DNA of 64,000 nucleotides from Herbaspirillum frisingense GSF30 (GCF_000300975.2 NZ_AEEC02000016.1:1-64000), one strand, 5' to 3'; shown: positions 46,228 to 56,081, counted from the stretch's first letter. Notes: generated by a model not told the origin, from the sequence alone. Translations and numbers: made by a program.

Positions 46228-46843
46228 ATGGGCGGGCGGTGACCAGGTCGGTCTGGGTGGGAGCGCTCTGCAGGAGCAGCTGGACGGTGTTTTCGGCGTT
46301 GCCGACGATGGTATCGACCAGGGCCTGGTCATCGGCCATGCGGGCCAGCGAGACCGCGCCGACGATGACCGAGACGATGGACTCGGCCAGGCCGATGTAG
46401 TCCTGGTAGTCCAGCCGCATCAGGTGGGCGGCGAACAGCTTGACGAAGCGCGAATAGCCGGCCGTGACCACTTCCTTGACCTGCTGGTCGGCGTGACCCA
46501 GTTCGGTGGACAGATTGGCCAGCGGACAAAGCATGCGGGGGTCCTGGCCCATATGCTGGCGCAGGTAGTGGAAGACGATCTGCTGCACCGCCTCGCGGGG
46601 CGACATGCCGCGCGTGGCTTCGTCAAGGTTGGCAACGATGAAGTCGAAGGCCACCGCGTTGGCGTCGGCCACGAGGTGTTCCTTGGAGGTGAAGTGACGA
46701 TAGAAGCCGCCCTGCGTCAGTCCGGCAGCGGACATGACGTCGGAAATGGCGGTGGCGGCGATGCCATTCTTGAGAAACAGCCCGGAGGCGATGGCGAGGA
46801 TGCGCTTCCTGGTTTCGGCGGTTTCGGCGTTGGATTTGCGCAT
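46226..46843 (-). CDS. TetR-family transcriptional regulator
   Basis: 205 residues. HTH segment AISDVMSAAGLTQGGFYRHFTSKEHLVADA (about 33-62), nearly the same as that of the TetR at 39718; PRMLCPLANLSTELGHAD matches its Cys-bearing ligand segment. So the two are close paralogues. A TAGATGATCATTGTA sequence (about 46873-46887) lies upstream and may be an operator. Convergent with the RND operon. Confidence 0.91.
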   Translation of the reverse strand: MRKSNAETAETRKRILAIASGLFLKNGIAATAISDVMSAAGLTQGGFYRHFTSKEHLVADANAVAFDFIVANLDEATRGMSPREAVQQIVFHYLRQHMGQDPRMLCPLANLSTELGHADQQVKEVVTAGYSRFVKLFAAHLMRLDYQDYIGLAESIVSVIVGAVSLARMADDQALVDTIVGNAENTVQLLLQSAPTQTDLVTARP

Positions 46844-46950
46844 GGCGCTCTCCTGTCGATCAACTTCGAAAATAGATGATCATTGTACGCCAAAAGTTCC
46901 GCCCCCAGGCGGGCCCGCCGCGTGGGCGGGCCGAGGCATGACGCCGCAAC

Positions 46951-47655
46951 TCAGCGGGCCAGCGCGTCCTGCAGGTAAACCGAGGACGACAGGGCCTGAT
47001 GCACCTGGCGGCTGACTTCATCGACGAAGACCTCCAGCGCACCGGCTTCCAGCGCATCCAGGGTCTGGCGCACCACATCTTCGGGACGCGACTTGGGGGC
47101 GTCGAAGCCGCGGGTCAGGTCGGTATCGATGAAACCGGCGTGCACGCCCATCACCTGCGTCCCCTGCTCACGCAGTTCCTGGCGCAGGCCATTGGTCAGC
47201 GACCAGGCGGCTGCCTTGGAGACCCCGTAGGCCGCCAGCATGGGCGAATTGACCATGCTGATCACCGACAGCACGTTGACCAGCGCGCCGCCACCCTGGC
47301 GGGCCAGCACCGGGGCGAAGGCCTGGCTCAGGTTGAGCATGCCGAACAGGTTGGTGTTCAAGTGATCCTGCAATTGTTCCTGCGCACCGGCGTGCAGCAG
47401 GCCGCCTACGCGGGCGATGCCGGCGTTGTTGATCAGCACGCTCAGGTCGCCGATGCGTTCCACGGCGGCCTTGACCTGCTCGGGCTTGGTCACGTCGAGT
47501 TCGATCGGCTCCACGCCGGCCAGCTTGACCGAAGCGATATCACGCGCACCGGCATAGACGCGACGGGCACCGCGCTCCAGGGCTTGTCTGGCGAATTCCA
47601 GGCCCAGGCCGCGGTTGGCACCGGTCACCAGGACGACAGCGTTTTCGAGTTTCAT
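46951..47655 (-). CDS. SDR family oxidoreductase
   Basis: 234 residues. TGANRGLGLEFARQAL (11-26), VYAGARD suggesting NADP(H), LINNAGIARVG, catalytic Ser in VLSVISM and Tyr-Lys in YGVSK. The start at 47655 has AAAGGAAA 5 nt upstream. Substrate unknown. An operator very similar to that of the upstream TetR gene (47833) lies about 100 nt before its start, so that TetR is the likely regulator. Confidence 0.9.
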   Translation of the reverse strand: MKLENAVVLVTGANRGLGLEFARQALERGARRVYAGARDIASVKLAGVEPIELDVTKPEQVKAAVERIGDLSVLINNAGIARVGGLLHAGAQEQLQDHLNTNLFGMLNLSQAFAPVLARQGGGALVNVLSVISMVNSPMLAAYGVSKAAAWSLTNGLRQELREQGTQVMGVHAGFIDTDLTRGFDAPKSRPEDVVRQTLDALEAGALEVFVDEVSRQVHQALSSSVYLQDALAR

Positions 47656-47755
47656 GATCTTTCCTTTCAATGGAGTTCTGTGGGGTCAGTGAGGCCGGTC
47701 TGTCCGGCCTCGATCCGGGTTGGCAATCAAGCGTCTTGTGATCGGGTCAAATCAA

Positions 47756-47775
47756 AATATGATTATCATCATATT
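47756..47775. promoter_or_regulatory. TetR-type operator upstream of the SDR gene
   Basis: AATATGATTATCATCATATT: a 20-nt palindrome with one mismatched pair. Identical to the core of the palindrome at 48431-48452 except for one base. Confidence 0.78.
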
Positions 47776-47782
47776 CATGGGT

Positions 47783-47818
47783 AAAAAAACAGGGCGCCAC
47801 CCGATCCCGGGCGCCCTG
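47783..47818 (-). terminator. Terminator after the TetR gene
   Basis: CAGGGCGCC, 11-nt loop, GGCGCCCTG, then seven T on the minus strand. It separates the TetR transcript from the SDR gene. Confidence 0.87.
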
Positions 47819-47832
47819 GCTCAGTTTCCTGT

Positions 47833-48414
47833 TCAGTCTGCGTAGCGCGCCAGCAATTCGGCCCGGGTGGATGCCAGCAAGGCGCGTCCCTGCGGGGTGT
47901 TGCCCATCACCCGTGCCATCTGCAGCGCGCCGCTGAGGGTCGCGGCCACCATCCAGCTCGCCTGCTCGTCATGATGGGCTGGCAAGACCTCGCGCACCAG
48001 TTGCTGCAGGCTGTGGATGGCCTCGCGCGAGGACGCCATCACCTCCGGCGCCTGGCCGCGCATCTCGCTGCACAGCGCCGCCACCGGGCAACCGTTTTCG
48101 CAGGCCTCGATCTGGGCGTCGGACAGATAGGCATTGACGTAGGCCCGGAAGCGCTCGCTACCGGCGCCCGCCTGCTTGCCGACGTGGTTCATGATCAGCG
48201 TCGAGCTATCGCGGCTGGCATGGCTGAGCGCTTCGGCCAGCAAGGCATCCCGCGAGGCAAAGTGGGCGTAGAAGCCACCATGGGTCAGCCCGGCCTCCTT
48301 CATGACCTCGGCCACGCTGACGCCCTTGAAGCCGCTGCGACGCATCGCCCGCGCGGCGGCGGCCACGATGCGCTGGTGGGATTGCTCCTTCTTGCTGGGT
48401 GCGGTGGAATTCAT
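47833..48414 (-). CDS. TetR-family transcriptional regulator
   Basis: 193 residues. HTH segment VSVAEVMKEAGLTHGGFYAHFASRDALLAEA. The ligand domain has ENGCPVAALCSEMRGQAPEV, a two-Cys pattern that could sense electrophiles. Start at 48414 (MNSTAPSKK). A perfect 22-bp palindrome lies 17 nt upstream and a one-base variant lies before the SDR gene at 46951, implying control of both. Confidence 0.91.
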   Translation of the reverse strand: MNSTAPSKKEQSHQRIVAAAARAMRRSGFKGVSVAEVMKEAGLTHGGFYAHFASRDALLAEALSHASRDSSTLIMNHVGKQAGAGSERFRAYVNAYLSDAQIEACENGCPVAALCSEMRGQAPEVMASSREAIHSLQQLVREVLPAHHDEQASWMVAATLSGALQMARVMGNTPQGRALLASTRAELLARYAD

Positions 48415-48430
48415 GGAAGCACAATAGCAC

Positions 48431-48452
48431 AAATATGATGATCATCATATTT
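48431..48452. promoter_or_regulatory. Perfect 22-bp palindrome, TetR operator
   Basis: Centre ATGATGATCATCAT with AAAT and ATTT outer arms: an 11-bp perfect inverted repeat with no spacer, directly upstream of the TetR start. Confidence 0.82.
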
Positions 48453-48515
48453 TTTGCCGATTCCAGGTTTGCGTTGTACCTCCCGCGCCACACCGCAGAA
48501 TTGAGCCCGGCCGTA

Positions 48516-49484
48516 TCAGGTGCCCGGGTCTTGGCCAAAGGACTCCCGATAACGCTGCGGACTCACCCCCAGCACCCGCACGAAGGCATTGCGCATGCGG
48601 CCGGCGTCGCCAAAGCCGCAGGCGTAGGCAATCGCCTTGATCGGCGCGGTGCCATGCTCCAGCTGGGCGCGTGCTGCATCGACGCGGGCGCGCTGCACGA
48701 ACTCGGCCGGCGCCATGCCCGCCTCGCGTGAAAAACTGCGGGAGAAACTGCGCAGGCTCATGCGCGCCACGGCCGCCAGTTCGGCTACCGACAGCGGCTG
48801 CCTGAGATTGGCCAGCACATGGCGATGCACCTCGGCAATGGGAGAATCGGGCGGCGCCAGATGATCCAGATACGGGCTGAACTGCGACTGGCCGCCGCTG
48901 CGTTGCATCACCACCACCAGCCGCTTGGCCACGTTCAGGGCCAGTTCGGCGCCATGATCCTGACGCAGCAGGTAGAGCGCCAGATCGATGCCGGCGGTAA
49001 CGCCGGCCGAGGTGTACAGGCCCTCGTCCTGCACATAGATGCGATCGGCCTCGACCCGCGCCAGCGGACACAGCGCGGCCAACGCGGCGGCATCGTTCCA
49101 GTGGGTGGTCACGGTGCGGTGATCCAGCAGGCCGGCCCGCCCCAGCATGAACGCGCCATTGCAGATCGAGCCGAACTTGCCGGCACGGGCGCAGGCCTGG
49201 CGCAACCACGCATGGATGGCGGGATCGAAACGACGTTCCACCAGCGTCGGGCCACCGGCCACCAGCAAGAGGTCATCCTCGCCGTCGGCGTCGCGCCAGG
49301 TAAGGCCGGCGTTCAAGCCCAGGCCGTTGGAACAAGTCACTGCCGCGCCATCCACACTGACGGTCTGCAGGCGATAGCGGTCACCCGGCAGCAAAAACCG
49401 GTTGGCCTCGGAGAACACGTCCAGCGGGCCGGACACATCCAGCGATTGCACGCCATCGAAAATCACGACTGTCACTGTCTTCAT
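48516..49484 (-). CDS. GlxA-family AraC-type transcriptional regulator
   Basis: 322 residues. The N-terminal DJ-1/PfpI amidase-like domain (1-170) includes VVIFDGVQSLDVSGPLDVF and the nucleophile-elbow region GSICNGAFMLGRAGLLD with Cys. The C-terminal AraC/XylS double HTH (about 225-320) has SVAELAAVARMSLRSFSRSFSREAG and IKAIAYACGFGDAGRMRNAFVRVLGVSPQRYR. Start at 49484 preferred, but 49496 possible. The symmetrical array at 49597-49662 upstream may be its binding site. Divergent from the M24 gene. Confidence 0.91.
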   Translation of the reverse strand: MKTVTVVIFDGVQSLDVSGPLDVFSEANRFLLPGDRYRLQTVSVDGAAVTCSNGLGLNAGLTWRDADGEDDLLLVAGGPTLVERRFDPAIHAWLRQACARAGKFGSICNGAFMLGRAGLLDHRTVTTHWNDAAALAALCPLARVEADRIYVQDEGLYTSAGVTAGIDLALYLLRQDHGAELALNVAKRLVVVMQRSGGQSQFSPYLDHLAPPDSPIAEVHRHVLANLRQPLSVAELAAVARMSLRSFSRSFSREAGMAPAEFVQRARVDAARAQLEHGTAPIKAIAYACGFGDAGRMRNAFVRVLGVSPQRYRESFGQDPGT

Positions 49485-49596
49485 GGGGGTTCGCATCAGG
49501 GGTCGGAAAACGGCATGCAGGCCTGCCCGCATGCCTTCGGCAGAGCGCAATTGTGGCACGCGCATGGGCCGGCCGCTGCGGCAGCGCCATTGAGCA

Positions 49597-49662
49597 TCGG
49601 CCAGACGACAGCCGAATCCGGCCAGCCCCGGTGCTGGCCGGATTCACCTTCAGACTGGCCGA
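49597..49662. promoter_or_regulatory. Symmetrical array of four GGCCAG half-sites
   Basis: Half-sites at 49599-49604 and 49620-49625 (GGCCAG), then at 49634-49639 and 49655-49660 (CTGGCC). Inner arms are a perfect 12-bp inverted repeat (49614-49625 and 49634-49645, 8-nt loop); outer arms TCGGCCAG/CTGGCCGA are each 9 nt further out. Half-sites in each pair are 21 bp apart, the spacing of AraC-type direct repeats. Confidence 0.65.
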
Positions 49663-49754
49663 AAGTCCAGGCCGAATGCGCATCCCGGCTTGCGGTGGCG
49701 CCGCGATAATCCTCGCTCCCGCCGCACCGCCGGCATGACCACCAGGAGTTCTGC

Positions 49755-50453
49755 ATGTCTTCCCCTACCCCCTCCGTTTCCCTGCCGGCCGAACGCGTCG
49801 GCCCGGCCTTCTCCGTGGACGGCATGCTGCTGGCGCGGCGCAAGACCCGTGAAGCCATCGCCCGCATCGCAGAGCGCGTCGTGCCTGGCATGGTGGAAGA
49901 AGACGCAGTGGCCATGGCCAAACAGGAGATGGCCGGGATGGGCCTGGCCCTGAGCTGGCACCCCACCCGCGTGCGTTTCGGGCGCAATACCATCAAGCCC
50001 ATGAAACTGGCCTCCGAGCCCGGCGTGGTGCTGGGGGAAAACGATATCTTCTTCCTCGACATCGCCCCCCGCGTGGAGGCCTGGGAAGGCGATGGCGGCA
50101 AGACCTTCACAGTCGGCCAACATGCCGATTACGCACGCTGCGCCCGCGATGCCGAGGAACTCTTCCACCAGGCACGCCAGGCCTGGGACCGGCAGCAACT
50201 GAGCGGGCGCCAACTCTACGACTTCGCGGACAAGACGGCGCGCGCCATGGGTTGGGAACTCAATTTCGACCTGCCGGGCCACCGCGTGTCCGATTTCCCG
50301 CATGCGGCCATCCACACCGGTGCGCTGGCCGATTTCGAGCAGGCCCCGGCGACCATGCGCTGGATCCTGGAAATCCACCTGCGCGATCCTCAGCATCGCT
50401 TCGGCGCCTTCTTCGAAGACATGCTGCTGGAAGATGAGCACTACCCGCTTTGA
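49755..50453 (+). CDS. M24-family metallopeptidase homologue
   Basis: A 232-residue pita-bread-fold protein (methionine aminopeptidase/creatinase superfamily), shorter than Xaa-Pro peptidases since it has only the catalytic domain. Candidate metal ligands are Asp in FFLDIAPR, Asp in WEGDGGKTF, His in the FPHAAIHTG segment, Glu in ILEIHLRD and Glu in FFEDML. All five expected ligands are therefore present. Substrate unknown. Start has AGGAG 10 nt upstream. Divergent from the GlxA-type regulator, its possible controller. Confidence 0.85.
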   Translation: MSSPTPSVSLPAERVGPAFSVDGMLLARRKTREAIARIAERVVPGMVEEDAVAMAKQEMAGMGLALSWHPTRVRFGRNTIKPMKLASEPGVVLGENDIFFLDIAPRVEAWEGDGGKTFTVGQHADYARCARDAEELFHQARQAWDRQQLSGRQLYDFADKTARAMGWELNFDLPGHRVSDFPHAAIHTGALADFEQAPATMRWILEIHLRDPQHRFGAFFEDMLLEDEHYPL

Positions 50454-50478
50454 GCCATGCCAGCCTGAGCGAAAACAA

Positions 50479-50509
50479 GAAAGCCAGCTCCGCGGAGCTG
50501 GCTTTTCTT
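50479..50509 (+). terminator. Terminator after the M24 gene
   Basis: AAGCCAGCTC, loop CGCG, GAGCTGGCTT, then TTCTTC. Immediately downstream of the stop codon. Confidence 0.85.
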
Positions 50510-50572
50510 CTTCCATCAATCAAGCAATCAGGCGATCAGGCAATCACGCCAAATGCTCATGACCTCATGCGC

Positions 50573-51346
50573 TCATACCAGCGAATCGTCATAACCGCCG
50601 CTGTCGTCCAGATCGAAGTTGCTCAGGTCTGCCAGATCGCTGCTGGAGCCGAAGTCACTGCTGTCATTACCGCTGTCACTACCGCTGGCATTGCTGGCCA
50701 GGTCTGATTTGCGCTCGCCATCGCTGCCGTAGTAATTGTTGACCGTGGTGTTCTCGATGTTTTCCACAGGAGCGCTCAGGCCGTTCTGGCGCGCCAAGCC
50801 GGCCCCGCTATTGCCATTGAACATGTGCTCGATGCCCTGGTACAGGAAAGCACCACCGGCCACGCCGGCCGCCGTGGCGGCGACACTGCCCAGCACGCTG
50901 CCCATGCCGCCCCCGAAGAAGCCTGAAGACGGCGCCGGTGCCGGCGCTGCCTGGTAGGCCGGCGCTGGCGCAGGTGACGCATAGGCCGGTGCCGGTGCGG
51001 GCGCCGCTGCATAAGCCGGAGGATAGGCCGGTGCCGGCGCCGCCTGCGGACGGGCGCCAGACGGTGCATGCCCCCAGGCATTGCCATCCAGAAAACCCGG
51101 TTCACGGGCGCCACCGGCCTGCAGCGCCTGTACCTGGGCCTGCAGCGCACTGACCTGGGCCTTGCTGGCATTGAGCGCCTGCTCCATCAGCAGCGCCCGC
51201 TGCACCAGCAGATAGGCCGCGTCCGGCTGCTGCGCGACCGCCTGGGCGATCATCGCATCGGCCTGGGCATCCTTGGTGATGCCCCGTACCTGGGTCAATT
51301 GTTGGAGAAAATCCTGAAGGGCTTGGGTTTCTTGCGGATTCATCAT
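50573..51346 (-). CDS. DUF2076 domain-containing protein
   Basis: 257 residues. N-terminal helical region with LQDFLQQLTQVRGITKDAQADAMIAQAVAQQPDAAYLLVQRALLMEQAL (DUF2076) and a coiled coil ALNASKAQVSALQAQVQAL. A Pro/Ala-rich stretch (about 95-145, repeated PAPAPAYA) leads to a Gly/Ala hydrophobic segment (SVLGSVAATAAGVAGGAFLYQGI), and the tail is rich in Asp and Ser. No signal peptide is seen. Function unknown; database names such as 'periplasmic ligand-binding sensor' for this family are not supported by what is visible here. Confidence 0.85.
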   Translation of the reverse strand: MMNPQETQALQDFLQQLTQVRGITKDAQADAMIAQAVAQQPDAAYLLVQRALLMEQALNASKAQVSALQAQVQALQAGGAREPGFLDGNAWGHAPSGARPQAAPAPAYPPAYAAAPAPAPAYASPAPAPAYQAAPAPAPSSGFFGGGMGSVLGSVAATAAGVAGGAFLYQGIEHMFNGNSGAGLARQNGLSAPVENIENTTVNNYYGSDGERKSDLASNASGSDSGNDSSDFGSSSDLADLSNFDLDDSGGYDDSLV

Positions 51347-51794
51347 GGCGGGCTCCTGCCGTTACGGTAATGACGACAAATGTAGACACAGCGACCCACA
51401 TTCAACCCATGGACGAACGGGATCGCCGACAAATGGATTATGCGCGCCTTCCTCTCGAAGAGATGTGTCGACAATCAACGAGATGGAAACAGCTTGTAAC
51501 AGACAGCCGACAAGACTTCGCTCAAAGCCGACGTACGCACAAAAAACCCGAATGTTGAAATTTTAGGTAATATCCCCCTCCCCGCACCCGTTCCGGCGGC
51601 CACAAGCCCGGAGCGGGCGGAGGCAGGCGCGTGGAGCCGGTCACCGGTTCCCGCACCCATTATCCGAGCCGACGAGAACGCAGCACCCTGCGCGATCGGC
51701 CCGCCGCATTCAGACCAGGAAACCAGAACAGCGAACGCGAGCCGCCTGCATCCGGCCCTCGCTTCCTCAAGACCGTTAATCCCTCATCAAGATC
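51347..51794. other. Intergenic region between DUF2076 and maeB
   Basis: Noticeably AT-richer than its surroundings around 51370-51570. Contains plus-strand frames 51370-51558 (62 codons) and 51345-51566 with poor codon use and no ribosome site. A single unspecified promoter for maeB presumably lies at the right end. Confidence 0.4.
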
Positions 51795-54071
51795 ATGACC
51801 CAACAAATTTCCGCCGCCGAGCAACTCCTGCGTGACGCCGCCCGCGAATACCATCGCACCCCGTCGCGCGGCAAGATCGAAGTCCGCCCCACCAAGCCGC
51901 TGTCCAACCAGCGCGACCTGTCGCTGGCCTATTCGCCGGGCGTGGCCTATCCCTGCCTGGATATCGAAGCCGATCCGCTGAAAGCCTTCGACTACACCTC
52001 GCGCGGCAACCTGGTGGCCGTGGTCTCCAACGGCACCGCCGTGCTGGGCCTGGGCAACATCGGTCCGCTGGCGTCCAAGCCGGTGATGGAAGGCAAGGGT
52101 TGCCTGTTCAAGAAGTTTGCCGGCGTGGACGTGTTCGACATCGAACTGGCCGAGACCGACCCGGACAAGCTGGTCGAGATCATCGCCTCGCTGGAGCCCA
52201 CCCTGGGCGGCATCAACCTGGAAGACATCAAGGCCCCCGAGTGCTTCTACATCGAGCAGAAGCTGTCGGCCCGCATGAACATCCCGGTCTTCCACGATGA
52301 CCAGCACGGCACCGCCATCATCTCCTCGGCAGCCCTGCTGAACGGCCTGGAACTGGTCGGCAAGGACATCGGTAGCGTCAAGATCGCCGTCTCCGGCGCC
52401 GGTGCAGCCGCGATTGCCTGCGTGGAAGTGATGATCGGCCTGGGTGTGAAGCGCGAGAACGTCTTCATGGTCGACAGCAAGGGCGTCATCTATGAAGGCC
52501 GCCCCGGTGGCCTGGACGCCTCCAAGCAACGCTACGCCATCAAGACCGAAGCGCGCACCCTGGCCGACGTGGTCAATGGCGCCGACGTCTTCCTGGGCTG
52601 CTCGGCCCCGGGCGTGCTGACCGCCGAGATGGTCAAGACCATGGCCGACAAGCCCATCATCCTGGCCCTGGCCAACCCGGAACCGGAAATCCGCCCCGAA
52701 CTGGCCAAGTCGGTGCGCCCGGACTGCATCATCGCCACCGGCCGTTCGGACTATCCGAACCAGGTCAACAACGTGCTGTGCTTCCCCTACATCTTCCGTG
52801 GCGCGCTGGACTGCGGCGCCACCAAGATCACCGAAGCCATGAAGCTGGCCTGCGTGCGCGAGATCGCCGACCTGGCCAAGGCCGAGACCAGCGCCGAAGT
52901 CAGCGCCGCCTATCCCGGCAAGGAGCTGGTGTTCGGTGCCGACTACCTGATCCCGACCCCCTTCGATTCGCGCCTGATCCTCAAGATCGCCCCGGCCGTG
53001 GCCAAGGCTGCCGCCGAGTCCGGCGTGGCGACCCGTCCCATCAAGGACTACGCCGCCTACCGCGAAGAGCTGACCCGCTTCATCTACCAGACCGGCATGT
53101 TCATGCAGCCCGTCTTCAACACCGCCAAGGTGGCCGCGCAGCGCGTGGTCTATGCCGACGGTGAAGACGAGCGCGTCCTGCGCGCAGTACAGTTCGTGGC
53201 CGACGAAGGCCTGGCCGCACCCATCCTGGTCGGCCGTGCGGACGCCATCGAAGCCGGCATCAAGAAGGCTGGTCTGCGCCTGAAGATCGGCCAGAACGTA
53301 CAAGTCATCAACCCCGCCAGCGATGCCCGCGTGGCCGCCTACGCCGCGCAATACCAGGGCGGCAGCGAAGCCGACGTGCGTGCCAGCGGCAGCCTGCTGG
53401 CCGCGCTGATGGTCAAGGCCGGCGACGCCGATGCCATGCTGTGCGGCCTGGACGGCAACTACGACGGCCACCTGGCGCATGTGGAAAAGGTCATCGGCCT
53501 GAAGGACGGCGCCCAGGAATTCGCGGCATTGAACGCCGTGCTGCTGCCGGACCAGACCCTCTTCATCACCGACACCTACGTCAACGACACCCCGGACGCC
53601 GAGCAACTGGCGCGCATCGCCAAGGCCGCCGCCGAGGAAGTGGCGCGTTTCGGCGTGCCGCCCAAGGTAGCCTTCCTGTCGCACTCCAACCATGGCAGCT
53701 CCTCGCGCCCGTCGGCCCGCAAGATGGCGCAGGCGCATGAAGCCTTCAGGAAGCTGGCCCCGGAAGTGGAATCGGCCGGTGAACTGCACGGCGACGCCGC
53801 CCTGTCGGAAAAGATCCGCAACAACGTCGGCCTGGCCGACAGCGGTCTCACCGGCGCGGCCAACGTGCTGGTCTGCCCCAACCTGGATGCCGCCAACATC
53901 CTCTTCAACGTGTTGAAGACCAGCAGCGGCCAGGGCACCACCATCGGCCCCATCCTGCTGGGTGCGGCCGCCCCGGTGCATGTGCTGACCCCGTCGAGCA
54001 CGGTGCGTCGCGTCATCAACATGACCGCGCTGGCAGCGGCCAAGGCACAGGACGGCAAGTCCAAGGCCTGA
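51795..54071 (+). CDS. maeB: NADP-dependent malic enzyme with phosphotransacetylase-like C-terminus
   Basis: 758 residues, the large MaeB form. The N-terminal malic domain (about 20-160) has [34 protein letters not shown] and [14 protein letters not shown]; the NAD(P) domain follows with [16 protein letters not shown] and [11 protein letters not shown]. The C-terminal half (about 430-758) is a phosphotransacetylase-like domain that in known members is regulatory. Converts malate to pyruvate and CO2, supplying NADPH. Single gene with a strong terminator. Confidence 0.97.
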   Translation: MTQQISAAEQLLRDAAREYHRTPSRGKIEVRPTKPLSNQRDLSLAYSPGVAYPCLDIEADPLKAFDYTSRGNLVAVVSNGTAVLGLGNIGPLASKPVMEGKGCLFKKFAGVDVFDIELAETDPDKLVEIIASLEPTLGGINLEDIKAPECFYIEQKLSARMNIPVFHDDQHGTAIISSAALLNGLELVGKDIGSVKIAVSGAGAAAIACVEVMIGLGVKRENVFMVDSKGVIYEGRPGGLDASKQRYAIKTEARTLADVVNGADVFLGCSAPGVLTAEMVKTMADKPIILALANPEPEIRPELAKSVRPDCIIATGRSDYPNQVNNVLCFPYIFRGALDCGATKITEAMKLACVREIADLAKAETSAEVSAAYPGKELVFGADYLIPTPFDSRLILKIAPAVAKAAAESGVATRPIKDYAAYREELTRFIYQTGMFMQPVFNTAKVAAQRVVYADGEDERVLRAVQFVADEGLAAPILVGRADAIEAGIKKAGLRLKIGQNVQVINPASDARVAAYAAQYQGGSEADVRASGSLLAALMVKAGDADAMLCGLDGNYDGHLAHVEKVIGLKDGAQEFAALNAVLLPDQTLFITDTYVNDTPDAEQLARIAKAAAEEVARFGVPPKVAFLSHSNHGSSSRPSARKMAQAHEAFRKLAPEVESAGELHGDAALSEKIRNNVGLADSGLTGAANVLVCPNLDAANILFNVLKTSSGQGTTIGPILLGAAAPVHVLTPSSTVRRVINMTALAAAKAQDGKSKA

Positions 54072-54523
54072 GCCAGGCCCTAAGCAAGCAGCCAGAAAAG
54101 ACCGGGTTCGCCCGGTCTTTTTTTTCGTCCCTCGCCAGCCAATGCCGCGACCGACGGGAACGGGCTGCAAATCGATATCAAATCGCGCATTGCCCGAAAG
54201 AATAATTTCATTGGATGGAAGGCTTGCCGCTGATTACTATCATTGGCGATTCAGCCATGCGACCATCGAACAAGCAAACGCCGGCAGTACAGGGAAGCCG
54301 GCGGCAAGAAGAGAGACAGGATGGGCAGGAAGCAGACGCTTCGTGACGGCATGACAGCATGACATCACCAGCACTTCATTGCTCGCCGCGACCGCCCATC
54401 CGGGCCGGCCGCCGCTCCTGACTTCTCGCGCCCGCACGCCCGCACGCCAAACGGGCGGCTCCGCATCGATCGCATCGCCTGGGTCCGATACCAACAACGA
54501 TAGCAATCGAACGCGAGGAAGAC
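54072..54523 (+). other. maeB terminator and chemoreceptor upstream region
   Basis: A terminator (54099-54126: AAGACCGGG/CCCGGTCTT with nine T) closes maeB. The rest has an AT-rich block around 54170-54250 where a promoter may lie. I found no flagellar sigma-28 consensus. No supported gene. Confidence 0.7.
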
Positions 54524-56071
54524 ATGATCTGGTTCTACAACCTCAACATCGCCAGGAAGCTGGCCCTGTCCTTTGCCGTGGTGATCGCACTGACCCTGCT
54601 GCAGGGCCTGTTCGCCATCAAGGAGCTCAAGCAGGTCAACAACGCTTCCGGCGAGATCGTCACCAAGTGGATGCCGACCATGGATGCCGCGCGCGAGCTG
54701 CAGGGTTCGCTGCCGCCGCTGCGCCTGACCGAACTGGAACTGGTCACCGCCGTCACCCCGCAGGAGCGCGCCGCCGCCAACCAGGCCATCAAGACGCGCC
54801 TGGAGGCCCTGGCCAAGCAACGCGCCGTCTTCGAACAACGTATGTCCGAGCCGCAGGAAAAGGAGCAGTACGCCCAGTTCGGCAAGAACCTGGCCGCTTA
54901 CATCAAGGTCGATGAGCAACTGGCCGAGATGGCGGCCAACCAGCAATACGACGAGACCCGCGTCCTCTTCAAGGGTGAATCTGCGCGGCTGTATGGCGCC
55001 ATGGTCGGTAATCTGGACGCCATCGTGAAGATCAACGCCAGCGGCAGCGCCCGGGCCGACGAAGAAGCCACCGGTGTATTCCGTGGCGCCCAGCGCTGGA
55101 TCGGCGGGCTCTTGCTGGCGACCGTGGCGATCGGTTCGTTGCTGGCCTTCGTGGTGGCCGCCAATGTGGCGCGTCCACTCAAGGAAGCGGTGGAGATCGC
55201 CCAGCGCGTGGCGCGCGGTGACCTGACGCTGCGCATTCGCCCGGCCGGGCGTGACGAGACCGGTCGCCTGATGGAGGCCCTGCGCGCCATGAATGAAAGC
55301 CTGCGCGACATCGTCAACGAGGTGCGCCAAGGTACCGACACCATCGCCACCGCCTCCAACGAAATCGCCCGCGGCAACCTGGACCTGTCCAACCGCACCG
55401 AGCAGCAGGCAGGTTCGCTGGAAGAGACCGCCTCGGCCATGGAGCAGCTCACCTCCACCGTGACCCAGAACGCCGACAACGCCCGCCAGGCCAACCAGCT
55501 GGCAGCCACTGCCTCGGACATCGCCAGCCAGGGCGGCGAGGTGGTGGGCCAGGTGGTGCAGACCATGGAAGGCATCACCGAAAGCTCGCGCCGCATCGCC
55601 GACATCATCAGCGTGATCGACGGCATCGCCTTCCAGACCAACATCCTGGCCCTGAACGCAGCGGTGGAAGCAGCCCGGGCCGGCGAACAGGGCCGCGGCT
55701 TCGCGGTGGTGGCCTCGGAGGTGCGCTCACTGGCCCAGCGTTCGGCCGGAGCAGCCAAGGAGATCAAGGAACTGATCGACGATTCGGTGCAGAAGGTCAG
55801 CGCCGGCAGCGCCCTGGTGGAACGCGCCGGCAGCACCATGAACGAGGTGGTGGCCAGCGTGCGGCGCGTGACCGATGTGGTGGCCGAGATCAGCGCCGCC
55901 ACCCAGGAACAGAGCGGCGGCATCAATGAAGTGAACCTGGCCATCACCCAGATGGACGAGACCACCCAGCAGAACGCCGCCCTGGTGGAACAGGCGGCAG
56001 CCGCCGCCGATTCACTCAAGGGCCAGGCCGGCAACCTCGCTGCGGTGGTGGGCAAGTTCAAGCTGGACTAG
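54524..56071 (+). CDS. Methyl-accepting chemotaxis protein
   Basis: 515 residues, a class Tsr-like receptor. TM1 at about 10-30, a periplasmic four-helix-bundle-like domain (32-190), TM2 at about 192-215, then HAMP ([23 protein letters not shown]) and the signalling domain. The tip that contacts CheA/CheW is [49 protein letters not shown]. The C-terminus ends GKFKLD, without the CheR/CheB-docking pentapeptide. Ligand unknown. Start with GAGGAAG 6 nt upstream. No other chemotaxis gene in the window. Confidence 0.95.
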   Translation: MIWFYNLNIARKLALSFAVVIALTLLQGLFAIKELKQVNNASGEIVTKWMPTMDAARELQGSLPPLRLTELELVTAVTPQERAAANQAIKTRLEALAKQRAVFEQRMSEPQEKEQYAQFGKNLAAYIKVDEQLAEMAANQQYDETRVLFKGESARLYGAMVGNLDAIVKINASGSARADEEATGVFRGAQRWIGGLLLATVAIGSLLAFVVAANVARPLKEAVEIAQRVARGDLTLRIRPAGRDETGRLMEALRAMNESLRDIVNEVRQGTDTIATASNEIARGNLDLSNRTEQQAGSLEETASAMEQLTSTVTQNADNARQANQLAATASDIASQGGEVVGQVVQTMEGITESSRRIADIISVIDGIAFQTNILALNAAVEAARAGEQGRGFAVVASEVRSLAQRSAGAAKEIKELIDDSVQKVSAGSALVERAGSTMNEVVASVRRVTDVVAEISAATQEQSGGINEVNLAITQMDETTQQNAALVEQAAAAADSLKGQAGNLAAVVGKFKLD

Positions 56072-56081
56072 GGCCTCATCC

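Noticed and set aside
51370-51558. 62-codon plus-strand frame in the maeB upstream region
   Set aside because: No ribosome site, codon third positions not GC-rich as in neighbours, overlapping another frame; weak evidence.
51660-54170. 836-codon minus-strand frame opposite maeB
   Set aside because: Composition rich in Gly, His, Gln and Val typical of the antisense frame of a GC-rich gene; maeB on the plus strand is unmistakable.
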